Below, one piece after another: positions 33,961 to 46,579 of a stretch of 64,000 bases of DNA; the first letter of the stretch is position 1, and each line of letters begins with the position of its first letter. The position numbers and the translations under genes are program-made. Under the pieces are notes generated by a model. That model searched no databases. It saw only the letters and a list, made by a program, of their open reading frames with translations, and was not told the origin of the DNA. This DNA comes from Pomphorhynchus laevis (taxonomy: Eukaryota > Acanthocephala > Palaeacanthocephala > Echinorhynchida > Pomphorhynchidae), in assembly GCA_012934845.2 (NCBI GenBank), contig WNNJ02002846.1:62001-126000 (forward strand). Direction: 5' to 3'.

Positions 33961-34424
33961 ATGTATAGTTTTATTATAAAAAAGGATAAAATATTGTAAA
34001 AATATGAATATTAACAAAAATTACAATAATACGCAAGAAACTTTAATTAGATATAATGAGGAGAAGTTCTATATACTTGGTAATAATGAGGAAGAAATAC
34101 CACTTTTTACCTCATTTACCTACTTTTACTCCATTTTATTCTTTTTACACCCTATAAACCCCATTTTCGCACTTATTGTTCAATCTAAAAATTATACATC
34201 TTATAGTTTTTAATAATTTTCAATAACAACGATTTTCTGGATAGAAAGTGTAAAAAAGTGTAAAGCAAATGAAAAAATAAGGTACATATGGTTAAAGGAT
34301 AAATAAAATTTAAGAGGTCGAATGTGGGATAAAGGATAGAAAACGGATAAGAGGAAGTTTAATTTGGCAAATGATGTGAAATTTGGTGGGGATTTGTTGA
34401 ATCCACATTTGGCAAATTAGGATT
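33961..34424. other. AT-rich spacer
   Basis: No recognisable gene. The short frame at 34004-34213 lacks any domain and has low-complexity composition. Confidence 0.4.
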
Positions 34425-34945
34425 CAACAAAGATATGTATTAATATGACAAATTTCGCAAATTCTCCAAAATCAATCATCCTACCTTTACAACGCATCAT
34501 TAACTCCACCGTTCGAATGCTCCTACGTCTCCATCGATTTGACCACACATATACATATCTTGTCCAACTCTCCTGGCCCGCCATCCTCATCTGAATACAA
34601 CTCCGCCTTCTCGTAACTTTTCGTCTCATCTCTGTCGGCTCCCCATCGTTCATCAACCTCCCTTTCTTAGACGACACTCGCCCCACCTTTTTATCACTAC
34701 GTCCCCGTAATTCCCTTTTACTCTACATTCCCAATTACTCTAACAATTACGATATCCGACCCTTCCTCCTCGCCGCTCCACTCGCCTGGAATCAGCTCCC
34801 ACTGGACGTCCGCCGCGCTCCCTTATTTATTCCATTTAAATGCAACCTCCGTACCCACCTCGAAACATGATTTAGATTTTTGTTGTTGTGGTCATGTAAG
34901 CGTGCGCCGGCGCGCATTTGCCACGTAAAAATAATTTTTATTTTT
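34425..34945 (+). mobile_element. L2-like LINE 3' fragment
   Basis: This is a diverged copy of the 28.8-29.4 kb fragment. It carries cognates of the LRLRRFDH, SPSFINLPFLDDTRP, YSNNYD-like and LAWNQLP motifs over several frames. It ends with a 3' hairpin, GCGTGC (34900-34905) and GCGCGC (34910-34915). The hairpin differs from the other copies by changes that keep pairing or give a G-U pair. A GCC and AAAATAAT tail follows. Confidence 0.75.
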
Positions 34946-36480
34946 GATTGTATACAATTTATATTTATATCAAGTTAAAATATAAAATTGAAATTTAAAA
35001 TAAAAGTCAATTTTTATGAATTGACTAATAAATAAGAGACATTGTATTAGAATAAAGATTAGATGTCATCAGGAATAACTGCTATGTTATCAGGTATTGG
35101 TACATATTCTTCGACCAAATATGGCAGCGGGGCCGAATACATGCTAATGACATATTTCCTCTGATGAAATTTGATTATCTAGTATCTTATTCTAATAAAA
35201 AGCATATTGTTTATTATCCATCCATAAAATAAAAGTCAATTTTTATAAATTGGCTAATTTATAATTAGCCAATTTATTCGAATAGGGAATAGAAATCATG
35301 AGGAGGAACTGTTATGTTATCAAGTTTCGACTTCCTATTCATCGACAATAATATAATAATTATATTATTTTATAATATAATTATAAAATTAACAAAACAT
35401 AATAATGCTAAATCAAAATTTAATAATTAAATAATAAAATAAATAATTGTTATAAGAAATTTTATAATTTATATTTATTTAAAATAAAAAATAAAAAATA
35501 TATTAATTTTTACAGTAACTAGTTTAAAATATGCATCTATTAAATTATTTAAATGATTTTGAAAGCCAATATCGTTACAAATTGTTGCAATTCTTAAAAT
35601 TTCATTATTTAATGTATTATATTTTATATTATATGGTATGCATGGAAGACGACTTTCACGATACGAGGGTATTCTAAACTTTTGCGCCTCCCAACTCTGA
35701 AGAGACTACAAACACATAGGGAATTTGCAACCTTAAATTCACCTGGGTGAAATAGATCCGCCAACATAGAGCGAATAGCTGCTATATCATGATTATATGT
35801 TTCTTTTAAATTTAAATATGTCATGTTTACGATATAAATTAATAATAGTTTTAGTTGATGTTAATTTAATGTTCATATCTAGATATATACCTTCTTTATC
35901 ATCAATATTGGTTTTGTTAAGAATAAGGCTTTCTGGATAAATCTGTTCGCTTATTGAATAAAAATTATTACAGTTAAATACACATTTATCATCAATATAT
36001 CGAAGCATATATTTTATATCTTTATTTGTTTAGATATATTTTTTAAACAGTTGTGAACATATTCGTATTATATAAAGCTTAAATGTATCAGCTATTATTG
36101 GGCTATTATTACCTCTCTTTGGAACACATTTTATAAAAGTCTTATTTTTGATAAAATTTACTTGTTTTAATGTTTTTAAAATGCCATAAAATGTGTTTCT
36201 TGGTAGTATCTTTTTTCGAAGACAGACAGTAGCTTTAAATATCATGTTACAATATTTGTTCACTTTTTGAAATATAAAATAATCTTTCAATCCATTTTTA
36301 ACTATATTATAACTATATTCATCTATTGGCCCTGGAAATTAAGTGATTTTCAAGGCCAATAAAATCTACTGTCATTTGAAAATGTCACTGTAAAATCCAC
36401 TGTCACTTTGGTCTTTGTAGTGAAATAATAAATCTAGGAAGATACAATGACAGAAAGATACAATATACAATGACTTGACA
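34946..36480 (-). mobile_element. Penelope-like element, copy B
   Basis: Reading downward, 36290-36030 encodes FQKVNKYCNMIFKATVCLRK and KRGNNSPIIADTFKLYI. 36008-35793 encodes LRYIDDKCVFN (catalytic DD), then YPESLILNKTN, GIYLDMNIK and LYRKHDIFKF. A stretch without clear homology (35824-35624) interrupts the homology to copy A. After it, the tail from 35.6 kb to 34.95 kb matches 8.12-8.72 kb: CATGCATACCATATAATATA, GTATTAGAATAA, GCCCCGCTGC and CCTGATAACATAGCAGTT. A second, partial tail repeat lies near 35.27-35.34 kb. The copy is old, with several breaks. Confidence 0.6.
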
Positions 36481-37849
36481 AAATGGTAATATAAGCCAAT
36501 TTTAACATTACGAATAGGTAACACAGCTGGATCAATAAATGGCTCTTAAGAGCCTTTAGGAGTAATTACTGAACAAAAATCTTTGTCATTGCTCTGTATT
36601 CTATTTAATTATAATTTGTATATTCTATCGTTGGTTAAATATCATCATCCAACTAATGATTGGTTTGACTCAACCACTCATATTTATCTGTACTATCCAA
36701 TTTTCTGCCACATTTTTGCATTCTTTTATCAAATGATAATAACTTAAAGACATTTCCATTAGCAGTAATAAAAGTCATCCCTGATCGATTTATCACTTCA
36801 GGATCAAAATAACTTTAGGGAAAGATATTTTAAAAAATATTACATATTGTAAAGTAGAGAAATATTTTTTAAATTTTTTTTCCTGACGATATTCGTACAC
36901 TAGTTTAAAGATACATGTTTAGGACTTAAGTATAGAGCAGTATAACATCTTTAAATTTCACAGACAAATATTTAATAAAATTTTCTGATTTTAAGTCTTA
37001 AGTTTTAGTTTTAATAAGTTTTTAATAATAAATGACACGCTCTATATTAAATGTAGATGACTTTCATTTTGTCATACAGTTCTGTCATCCGAACCCTTTA
37101 GTATAGTGATAATACAGCATTTCAATTTACCACACGATGTATTTTCAACTCGCAAATATGTCGTATTGCGATAAGCTTTAAAAATTATGATAAGTTAGTT
37201 ACGATAGCTATTTAATTTCTCATTAGGCAGCATATTGTCAAGTTTATCATTTTAAAATAGACTCTAAAAGCCAAAATGCGTCAACATCGAATGGGATTTG
37301 CATTTAAATTAATCTAACAGATTGCAAAGCGGTTAAAATTATACTGGAGCGTAGCTATCCATCAGAATCAATTGTTATAAAAACTTTAAAATAAAATATC
37401 TTATGAATTTTATCAAATCCATCCATTTTCATTATTTATGAATGATGTGGTCTATTAATAATGGTTTACTCTGTGCGCACTATGCCACTGAATTATTGTT
37501 GTTAGTTGCTCCTCTTAGCGTAAAATGTATTTACTTCTAAATTAAGATAAAAAAATTAATTTATTTTTATTACAAAAAATACCAGTTTTAAGTTCCTTTC
37601 GATTGCTCCTGCATCCATCTTTTAGGAGCATTTTTTGTTAGAATTTGTACATAATAACATTTTTAGGTAGTTACCTGTTTGAAATCGTCTGTCTAGTAAA
37701 TATTTGCATATCCTTTTTTATTTTAGAAATAGCTATCACTATTTCTGTCAATACAAAACTCAAATATGCCTGAAATAAATTTTATGATTACGTAATCTAG
37801 TCACCTTTGTCGAATTTTTACTTTTTTATAGAATAACAAAAAATCTAAA
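36481..37849. other. AT-rich spacer, nothing recognised
   Basis: No frame above 60 codons and no repeat shared with the rest of the window was noticed. Confidence 0.4.
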
Positions 37850-38275
37850 CGCTGACGGATGGATTGTCTCTGACTACATGGTCGAGTGACAAAAATTTGG
37901 CTTGGGAGTTCACACGCTCGGACATCCTGGAGCCGAGTCATCTAAATACAGCTGTAGCCGCACCTGGAGCGATAGCCAGTGGATCAGTGGCCAGGAAACG
38001 CAGCAAATACGCCTGTCTGACGTAGATCTACAATTTTGTGTCGATCGCCGTATAAACGCTTAGTGCGTTGGGCGAAGAGGCCGAAGGCCTAATGCACGAA
38101 ATAGATCGGCGGATAACATCAGTGATCGGAGAGCGGTGGTCTACGGATTTTCTGCTACAGAGGCTGAGCGTTGTAATCCAACGCGGAAACGCTATTTGCG
38201 TTCTGGGAACGGTTGAGGGGACGAGCGACCGGCAAGACTTGGACATTATTTATTATTTGTAATTTACGTTTTCTT
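37850..38275 (+). mobile_element. RT-RLE element, 3' end fragment
   Basis: This 425-bp stretch is a close nucleotide copy of 33540-33960. It covers the region of the WDFT motif, LSVVIQRGNA at about 38160-38190, and the same 3' UTR (GACCGGCAAGACTTG then ATTATTTGTAATTTACG). The two copies therefore share a 3' end at about 38275 and 33955, which defines the element terminus. It is 5'-truncated. Confidence 0.85.
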
Positions 38276-38607
38276 TTAAAAAATGTAATAATTTATTAAA
38301 GTAAAAAACTGATTAACAATGAACGTTGAATTTATGAAAAGTAAATCTTCACGCCCATATGGACTCTTCTGCAAACCCGTCTACGGGAAACATTTGTCTT
38401 TTGACTGTCGTAATTATTTTTCTTTCAGGATTTGTGATGGTAAAAACAATGATAAAAATAAATAAATAAAACGCAATTTAAACAATAAAATTCTATTTCA
38501 TTTTTTATACAACAAATAGTTTACATAAGATTTTAAATTAAACAAAAACAAAGTAAGTCAAATTCTAAAAAAATAATAAAAATTGTTCAACATTTTTTAT
38601 TTTTACA

Positions 38608-38772
38608 TTATAAAACTTTGCATGTTTTTATTAATTTATTTTTCAAATGTTCATCATTATTAAATTCTTTTTTAATTAATTCTAGAAGCCAATTTAAAAA
38701 TCTATAACGTTGTATTGGTGGACGATTATTTGAGTAGAAGTATATTTGCCATTCAACACAAACGAGTTGAGC
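38608..38772 (-). CDS. Possible 3'-terminal exon, unrecognised
   Basis: On the minus strand a frame from about 38772 to the TAA at 38608-38610 encodes about 54 residues, including CVEWQIYFYSNNRPPIQRYR and LNWLLELIKKEF. It follows a pyrimidine-containing TTTTAG acceptor-like site. The composition (W, R, P and a charged helix) is less random than neighbouring AT-rich sequence. I do not recognise a family. It may be the last exon of a host gene or an old LINE C-terminus downstream of LINE B. Confidence 0.25.
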   Translation of the reverse strand, partial: AQLVCVEWQIYFYSNNRPPIQRYRFLNWLLELIKKEFNNDEHLKNKLIKTCKVL

Positions 38773-38849
38773 ACTACTATACACCTACTAAAACTGACAT
38801 TTAAACGTCCTGCACGCCAGAACAACTTTATACTTTTTTTAAAACATTT

Positions 38850-41800
38850 TGTCATGTCTGATCTCCAGTGCAGCCTGGATTCGAAGACAGATCCCAGTAT
38901 CCTTATTTGTCTCTTCCGATTACCCGAAAGAGCACCAAATAATTTAGTATGGCGTCCTGGTCTGCGAAATCTGTAGTGAATAAATTGCTTTTCGTAGGGT
39001 TTAACGAAAAACCCAACTTAGGTAGGCGTCTAGCAATCTCATTCACCACAGATTTCACTCTGTCTTCGAATCTCCTGTCAGACAAGGAATCTCTTTTAAA
39101 CACCAGCGATATATCGTTTGCATAGATAGTACTTATGGTGTTTCTATCCAAAAGTCCATTCTAGACTCTGCTTGTCGTAATCAAATAAAGGATTGGCGAT
39201 AAAGGTGACCCTTGAGGAAGACCCTTAGATAACTTATACAAGCGACTTTTGCCGTCTTCTAGATAGAAGCTTCTGCTTTCCGAAATTCCCAACAATCGAC
39301 GTAGAATGTTCAGTGGAACAACATCTCTTCTCAATGTTTCCATTACTGAGTCGAGTGTGATGTTGTCAAAGGCTGCAGACACGTCAAGAGAATACAGCAG
39401 TGCCGGCCGTGTATCCTTGATGAGAAAACCCTTCAATGCCCTGACTGCTTTTACAGTTCCCCTACCACTACGAAACTCGTGAATGTGGTCACCCAACAAT
39501 CCACGCGACTCGTAGTGGCGAGCCAGGTATCTTGCCAGAGCTCTCTCATACATCATCACCATATTATTGGATATGGTGATTGGTCTCGTGTCCTTAGCCG
39601 TTGATACCCATTGACACTTTGGAAGAAATATAACTTTCCCGAGTGCAATATCTGGCCAGGCTAGTAGCGGTGAAGATATCAGTTTAGCCGCCATTTGCCC
39701 CCGGAGTTCCTCAGCGATAAGCTTGGTAGCAGCCGCGCACGCCGAGATGCCATTAGATGACGTCTTAGACGTGATCGGCCACGCATCCAAGCGATCTTTA
39801 AGTGTAATATCCTCTTCTAATGGGTCAATATGATGGAAAGTAAGCTTCAACCTATTTTGAAGCTACACTTCCTTGGAGCATATCATTGCATTTGAGAGAT
39901 GTTTCTTTTTCATTTCCTCTAATACAATCTTAATGCCCTTTGAAGCAATCCATTGGAAGCTGCTGCTTTCCAAGACCGAAAGGTAGTCTTCCTTATGGAT
40001 GACCACCATTCTTTTGAGAAAGTCTTGTAGGACAGCAGCTTTCTTGTATTACGCTTCAACGACTCTTCATTGATTTGATCTTGGAGTCTGCACATGAGAA
40101 ACCATCTCCGATGGGACGGATAAGGTTCAGCTCTTAATCCCCAGAGGAGTTTCTTCATGTGCAAGGCCTTAGGATTGTATTTTAGTGATGGTAGCCGTTT
40201 TGTCCGCAGGTGTTTATTTGCTGAATTAATTCAGCATTAAAATTGTGCAAAAAAATTATTATTTCTTAAAAAATACAATTTATTATTTATAAAATTTGAA
40301 CTATAATCATTAAAACTATTCATTTTAACATTCATGCTCAATTCATTAAAAAAATTTCATGTACTCACACACATTCTCACATTCATTCGTTATATAATTT
40401 AAAATTTCATTAATATTATTATCATTATTATTGGTTAAAAATATTTTAACTTTTTGGTTGTAAGCTTGTATACCAGCCTTGGTCGGTTGAAATATGGCTT
40501 TTTGGACCATTTCTTCCTTCCACACAGTATACAAGCTTATGTCCGTCATTAAACTCATCCCATTCTATGTTTTTAACCATTTTACTTTAAACTTGACATT
40601 TTTAGATTAATTGCGATATCTAAAATAGATTAGTAACATGTATGACGCCGGAGAAACGTTCCCTTTAGTGGGATTATGGACTCCGATTGGATCAATCAGT
40701 GATTCCACTCGAGCTCATTCGGAGTCATTTAGTTCAACAACAATGTAGTAGTCCCCTACATTAAACATTCTAAGCAGCAACTTCTTGACGGCCTTCTTAC
40801 TCTCCTTCGTCCGCCAGCCACCCAGCTTTATGTAACAGTTTGCTACATACACCGGACGGCGGGAATCGAAAAATTTCAGAAGTTGATAAGAGCTCACGTC
40901 ACTGGACCTCTCTGAAATTAAGCAAGCGTTAAAACGCTCTCTTGTCATAGAGACCAGGGTGAGCTCTAACTTACCGTCAACTTGATATGTGAAAATTTTG
41001 TAATTTTCGAAACTTCTGTTTAAAGTATTTAAAACCTGTGGAGATCACGCCAACTGCAGAAAGAGGATATCCCCATGATCCAAATTGGAATATTGAACTA
41101 GGTTCCTAACAGTTCTTATATTCCAACCTATGAACGATATGTCCTCCAATGAATTGTACTCAATGCGCAGCTTTTTAAATGGCTGCATCTGCAGGAGGAC
41201 GTTGTTCCTCTAACTTGGTACCTCCTCCTTTTGAAGAGCTATCTTTCCTTGTCTGTTTGTGCACGACTTTAAAAATAGCAGATCCTTCCGAGTCTGAGGA
41301 AACTAAGTAGCCAAACTCCATGTTTTCGTCATCCCCTCCTGGATCTGCGTTTTTTAAAGTTGCAAAACGATTTGAGTTTTTTTTTGTACTATTTTTTATT
41401 TTCATTATAGTTTTTGTAATTACTTATTGATATTCTGCTTATATCTGTTTTCAAACTTTGTATTTCATTCTTTTTTGATAATAATTTTGTTTTTAGATTT
41501 TTATTTTTCGCGGTTACTATCGTCATCTTTTTTCCAGTTCGTTTAATCGGTCGATCAACATTATCATCTCGGAGACATGTTGATCACCCGACTTTTTTTG
41601 CGGCTTGTAAAAAGCTTTCTGTTCCTTCACACGCTTTTTTATTCTCGACACCCACCTACTTTAAATATTCTTTAAGATGGGTGCATGTGTGAGAATAAGC
41701 CCTATGTGAATATGTACAGTTAGCACACTTAGGTCTTTCGGACATTTTATCACAATTTTGTTATTCATGCTCGTCGCCACAGTGCACACAGCGAGTACTA

Positions 41801-42460
41801 CTTTCCAAACACGTTTGAAAAGTGACCCCATCGCTGACAGCAGTAGCACTGCGGATACCGTAATTTCAGGTCATTCTCATCGAAAATTACCAATTTGATT
41901 AGATGACCCAAAAATCCAGGTCGAAAATTGCGCAGCTTTTGTAAATTACTTACAGCTCCTTCCACAAGAAAAGAGCTGTAAGCTTGGTTATAGGATTTAC
42001 ATTTTTTATTACAGTTATTCCGTACTTATCTGTTAAATGCTTGGCATCATCTTCCTCTGCGAACGACGGGACATCCCTAAGCATTCCCGTAGCACGCAGA
42101 GAAGTATCAGTGACTTTGATTATTTTTATTTGTTGTAGCTTTATCCTGAATGTTTCTTTTATATTAACATCTTTGAATGTTATTCTGGCAAAACCATCTT
42201 ACAAAATCTACCGCTCAAAGATACTTTCCCGAGAAATGTTATCTTTGACGGTACCGTTAATATTCTTTTGAAAGGTTGTTTTGCCTTCGTCATTCTCTCA
42301 AGTTATTTTCAGCGCAAAAGCGTCCTGCCTTATTGGCAGGAGCATCTTTTGTGCTGGAAATTCCTTCTCTACCTTTTTTATAAGTGTATTAACCAATACA
42401 GGTGATTTGCATTTTTTAATGTATTGTATTTTACTTTGACTCATGAAGTCGGATCACAAT
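38850..42460 (-). mobile_element. LINE family B (zinc-knuckle, EEP-RT), degenerate
   Basis: A minus-strand LINE with the same architecture as family A but diverged. ORF1 starts with the ATG near 42443 (MSQSKIQYIKKC). It later has zinc knuckles near 41.85-41.70 kb: CYCCQRWGHF, CVHCGDEHE and CANCTYSHRAYSHTC. The EEP endonuclease begins near 41.1 kb (GWNIRTVRNL) and continues at 40.95-40.72 kb (VYVANCYIKLGG). The palm is at 39850-39161: VSTAKDTRPITISNN, SLDVSAAFDNI, LPQGSPLSPILYL; then IYANDISLVF at about 39110, where the catalytic ADD has become AND. Many frame breaks are present. It is older than family A copy 2. Confidence 0.82.
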
Positions 42461-42469
42461 AAATTAAAG

Positions 42470-44920
42470 AGTAAAATGAAATTAAAAATTAAATCTTCCG
42501 TTTGAATTCGTCGATTGTTGCTTTTGAAATCGTTGAGTCTGTAAGGCAATGCCTAGATTTGCTAACACAGTTTACTATAGTTGTCCATTTCTTCTTTAAC
42601 ATTCGGTGTCGTTTAATTGAAAACTTGTGTCTTCGAAATTGATCACTCGATCGTAAGGTGAACAGTGACTGCACGAGTTACTTTGATATGTTAGGGTTTC
42701 AACACAAACACCAAATCATCAATCTCAAGGGATCGTTTAACTGAAGCTGCGTTTAATTTAGTAATCATGTCTGTAAATGAAATGGACCGAAGTGAATGAA
42801 CTAGATGCATATCCTGACGTAAAATACCTTTATATACGGTGATTTATGTACGAGACAGAGGATGGGTAGCCGGTAAATCGAATGTCATGTGGAAAAATTC
42901 TATAGTAAGCTAAGCGGAAGCTACGTTCATCGAGTTCGCATAATGTTATGCTTCGGATACCCAGCATCCGCTTACATTTACTTGCGATCATTTGAACATG
43001 GGAAGTATCCCAAGACCATTGTCCACCAGTACTCCTAGATCAGAGAACTTATGTACTTGTTCAATATGGAATTTGTCTATTGTGTAAGGTGATACATTAC
43101 TTCTAAGTCCAATGTGTAAATGCTTAGTTTTATCTGAATTTAAGACTAATTCACGAAATTGGCAACAACAAGTTATAAGGTTTACACCCTGGTGTAATCA
43201 TGGTCATCAGTGGTTACTAAACTTCGCCAGATCTTTAAGTCATCTGCATAAAGAACCCTGTTACTAGATATTAAATTCGGGAGGTCGTTTATATACATAT
43301 TAAACAGTAGTAGGCTAATTACGGAACCTTGAGGTGCACTGCATTTGAAAGGTTTACTGTTATACAGTTCATTACCAATTTTTACAGCTATTTTTCGTTT
43401 ACTAAAAAATTCTTCAATCCATCTCAATTTTAATTTTAGATTGGTGACTGTTGAGCGAATATGTCTAAATCCATGCTTACAATTGCTTAAGATGTCATGA
43501 AATTCTAGATGACTGTTAATGCGTCTGCACATCAGTTTTACCAACACCTTACAATATACACATGTTAGAATAATCTGTCAATAATTGCCAAGTAATGCTT
43601 GATCACCCTTCTTACATAAGGGTCGGATAAAGGAAACTTTCCAATCAAAAGGAATTGTTCCTGATGTGATGGATTAAGGAAATACTGCATATAAATGATC
43701 AACAATAATAGGAGAAGTTTGCGGAGAAGGAGAATAGCGATGTCATCATGATCATCAGCGAGTGAGTGTTGTAGTTTGATTATCTCTATTAGCACCTCAC
43801 TTTTAATAAGGATGACGTTATCAAGCAGCAATCGTCTACACGAGGCGGACCGTTCCAGAGACAAGACTGGAGAAATCACACTATCAAACTAAAACTGGTC
43901 AAGGAAAATATTAGCAATATTTCGTGGTCGTAGAGAGGATTTCTATTAGAAGTGGACAGGCTAACTATGTCACTATTTGTTGAACTCCATATTTTAAGAT
44001 AATTGAATAACATTTTGTGGTTTGTCGCGGCTGAGGAACAAAACCTAGATATGAAGTTTTTCTGTTTTTCTCCTTTTAATGTCGTGAGCTTATTTTTTAT
44101 AGACTTGTAGATAAAGAAGGAACCCGAAACGTTTTAGTACGAGTAAAGTAGTTTGCTCAGCGTACCAAATCGGTACGCTAGAGCGGATTTTGTGATATTT
44201 TACAAAGAAGTAGGTGATGGCACACAGGAGTGTGGACTTAAAGAATATCCAAGATGTTTCAACTCCGTAGATTAAAGGATTTTGCCAGTATATACTTGAT
44301 AGTGCCGTTCCATATGATCGAAATTTGATTTAAACAGATTTAGCATAGGCAGATGTGAGACGTTAGCATTTCTGGTTTCATTCATGGGAAGTTTGATTGT
44401 GATGGCGATGTGGCCACTACAACCAAAAGATGGATGAAAGTTAATATTCGGCATTTTGGGTAGGCTGATAATAATGTACACGTGAAGTTATAAAGTCAAT
44501 TGTCTTTGAAAGCAGATGAATTCATGTATATGTTGTACTAAATTAAAGTCACTAACTGTATCAAACAGTGAATTGGATTCTTGATCACAACCCTTTTCTG
44601 CGACTATGACATCCCAGACTATATAAGGCATGTTGAAATCGCCTATTTTTTAAGTTATAGTGAAACATGCTTATATTTAGTTAACTGATCTGGTTTATTG
44701 AGAGTGATAAGATCGAAGTCGTTAATTAATTCCGATAAGGCTTATAAAGTGTATTCATATGATACTAACTAAATCATATTTTAAACACTAGCAGTGGCCA
44801 GTATGTCAATATTCTCAAATATTGACATAATAAAATAAGTAATTTTAACAACTGCCACACATTTGAGGAGATTGGAAAGTTGATAAATCCACAATGATAA
44901 CATTTAATTTGTATGATACC
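42470..44920 (-). mobile_element. CR1/Jockey-like LINE, old degenerate copy
   Basis: The palm in frame 43182-43547 reads KHGFRHIRST, APQGSVISLLLFNMYINDLP and VLYADDLKIW, with the catalytic ADD kept. Upstream, 44272-44481 holds an endonuclease C-terminal remnant (PSFGCSGHIAITIKLP, at the position of the SDH motif). 43565-43879 is a degraded spacer. The C-terminus at 42489-42674 reads RRHKFSIKRHRML. It is related to the intact frame just to its right (44996-46354) but clearly older. No terminal duplications were found. Confidence 0.75.
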
Positions 44921-44929
44921 TTATTATTA

Positions 44930-46360
44930 TACATTCAACAACATACGAGCATTAGCTCAAATAGCTGGCTCACAATAAGTTCGTAAATAAATTAATTAGT
45001 TATTAAAATAAGGAAATGCAACACGAAACATTGCTTGATCCATTCGTAGTCTTCTTTTAAAAGTATTAAGTGAACTGCATCCAACTGTGTCTGCATCAAG
45101 GTTGTTCCAAAGCTCAACAATTCTTCTATCAAATTGCATCGCGCCCAATTTCTGTACCATGTTTCTTCGAATAGTTAAAGAATGACCGCGAAGAACATTT
45201 GAACCACGTAGTTGAACCCTACTCCGAAGAGGGTGATGAGGACGTTGGAATAAATGCCAAACAAGGCACATATCCATGTACCGACGGGTCCATGTGACGG
45301 TCTCAAGTCCTAATGATCTCAGTCTGTCTTCATAAGGCAGCGACGCCAACGTTGGTGCTAGCTTTGTTGCCCTGCGAAGTACCCTTTCTGATTTCTTATG
45401 TTCATGCACAGTACGTGGGTATACAACCGGAGCTGCATATAAAAGTCTACTCAATACATGTGCTAAAATCAGAGGCCGAAGAGCAGTCGGATTAATGCGA
45501 ACAAACGCGCGTCGAATCATACCTATCATTTTATTGGAGTTGGCACAAGCTTGATCAGTGTGCTTTTTAGTTGATAAATTAGAGGTAACCCATACTCCTA
45601 AATCTTTGTAACTATCGACACTTTCCACAATACAGCCCTTATATGTGTAACAAGCTGATGTTAGTTGCTTGCGAGCATTACCAATAATACGCATGTGTTT
45701 GCATTTCGAAACATTTATCACAAGCTTGTTTGACGCCGCCCACAACTCCACATTATCTATGTCAGTTTGCAAATTATCAACATCCTCACATGAATGAATG
45801 GGCCGCCATATTTTTAAGTCATCTGCATACAAACATGATCGAGAGCGAATGCACCCAGGCAAATCGTTAACATAAATGCTGAATAAAAGCGGACCCAAAA
45901 CTGAACCTTGAGGTACTATAATATGACATTCTCTAGACACAGACAATGACCAATCGACAAGTACTCGAAAGCAACGATCACGAAGAAATTCTCGAATCCA
46001 ATCAACTATTATGTTTGGGAGTCCAGTATTGACGAGTTTCTGAAGAAGTAGACCATGATCTACTCTATCAAAAGCTTTAGAAAAGTCGAAGAATATAATG
46101 TCTGTATCGGTATAATGTGTCTTATTCGCTGTCCAATCAAGATGAGCATCAAGCAAATTTGAAACAGTTGAATAACCCTCCCGAAATCCGTGCTGATTAG
46201 GGACTAAAATTTTTCCTACACGAAAAAACTCAACCATGTAGCGATGCACAAACCTCTCCAACACTCTACAGCAAATGCAGGTAATGCTCACCGGCCTATA
46301 ATTCTCGACGGAAGAGCGATCTCCCTTCTTGAAGTAGGGAAGAACAATTGACATATATTA
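44930..46360 (-). mobile_element. CR1/Jockey-like LINE, 5'-truncated copy with open RT
   Basis: This copy consists of one uninterrupted RT reading frame and a short 3' UTR with GAGC...GCTC inverted repeats near 44945-44970 and an AATAATAA tail. It starts abruptly at about 46360 within the RT N-terminal region, a typical 5' truncation. The neighbour to the left (42.47-44.92 kb) is a diverged member of the same group in the same orientation. Confidence 0.85.
44996..46354 (-). CDS. LINE reverse transcriptase, open 452-codon fragment
   Basis: No stop interrupts this frame. Motifs in order: VLPYFKKGDRSSVENYRPVS (RT motif 1), NQHGFREGYST (motif 2), IIFFDFSKAFDRVDH (A), [20 protein letters not shown] (B), CLYADDLKIW (C, catalytic YADD), SYKDLGVWV (thumb), then a C-terminal domain ending NTFKRRLRMDQAM. 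The full ORF2 would have an EEP endonuclease before this, which is missing. The annotated start is simply the first in-frame start codon, because the element is truncated. It would copy LINE RNA at the target site if expressed. An intact frame in such a dense graveyard implies a recent insertion. Confidence 0.88.
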   Translation of the reverse strand: MSIVLPYFKKGDRSSVENYRPVSITCICCRVLERFVHRYMVEFFRVGKILVPNQHGFREGYSTVSNLLDAHLDWTANKTHYTDTDIIFFDFSKAFDRVDHGLLLQKLVNTGLPNIIVDWIREFLRDRCFRVLVDWSLSVSRECHIIVPQGSVLGPLLFSIYVNDLPGCIRSRSCLYADDLKIWRPIHSCEDVDNLQTDIDNVELWAASNKLVINVSKCKHMRIIGNARKQLTSACYTYKGCIVESVDSYKDLGVWVTSNLSTKKHTDQACANSNKMIGMIRRAFVRINPTALRPLILAHVLSRLLYAAPVVYPRTVHEHKKSERVLRRATKLAPTLASLPYEDRLRSLGLETVTWTRRYMDMCLVWHLFQRPHHPLRSRVQLRGSNVLRGHSLTIRRNMVQKLGAMQFDRRIVELWNNLDADTVGCSSLNTFKRRLRMDQAMFRVAFPYFNN

Positions 46361-46579
46361 TATTATATAGAGTACAAAGAATAGTACGGAGACTGATTTG
46401 TTCTATCAAAGTTTAGTGTAAAATAAAACAAAAAATATGATCAACTCGCGAATGTAAGTTGATATGTAAGTTGATAAAAATCTAATAGGCATAGATCTGT
46501 TATAATAATACAAATTTATTTAATGTGGCAAATGCGTACAAGCTGTACGCTTACAAGTCCACAAACAAAAATGAAAAAG

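Noticed and set aside
38319-38465. 48-codon plus-strand ORF with a TTTCTTTCAG acceptor-like site
   Set aside because: Short, no recognisable domain, and in AT-rich sequence just after an RT-RLE 3' end.
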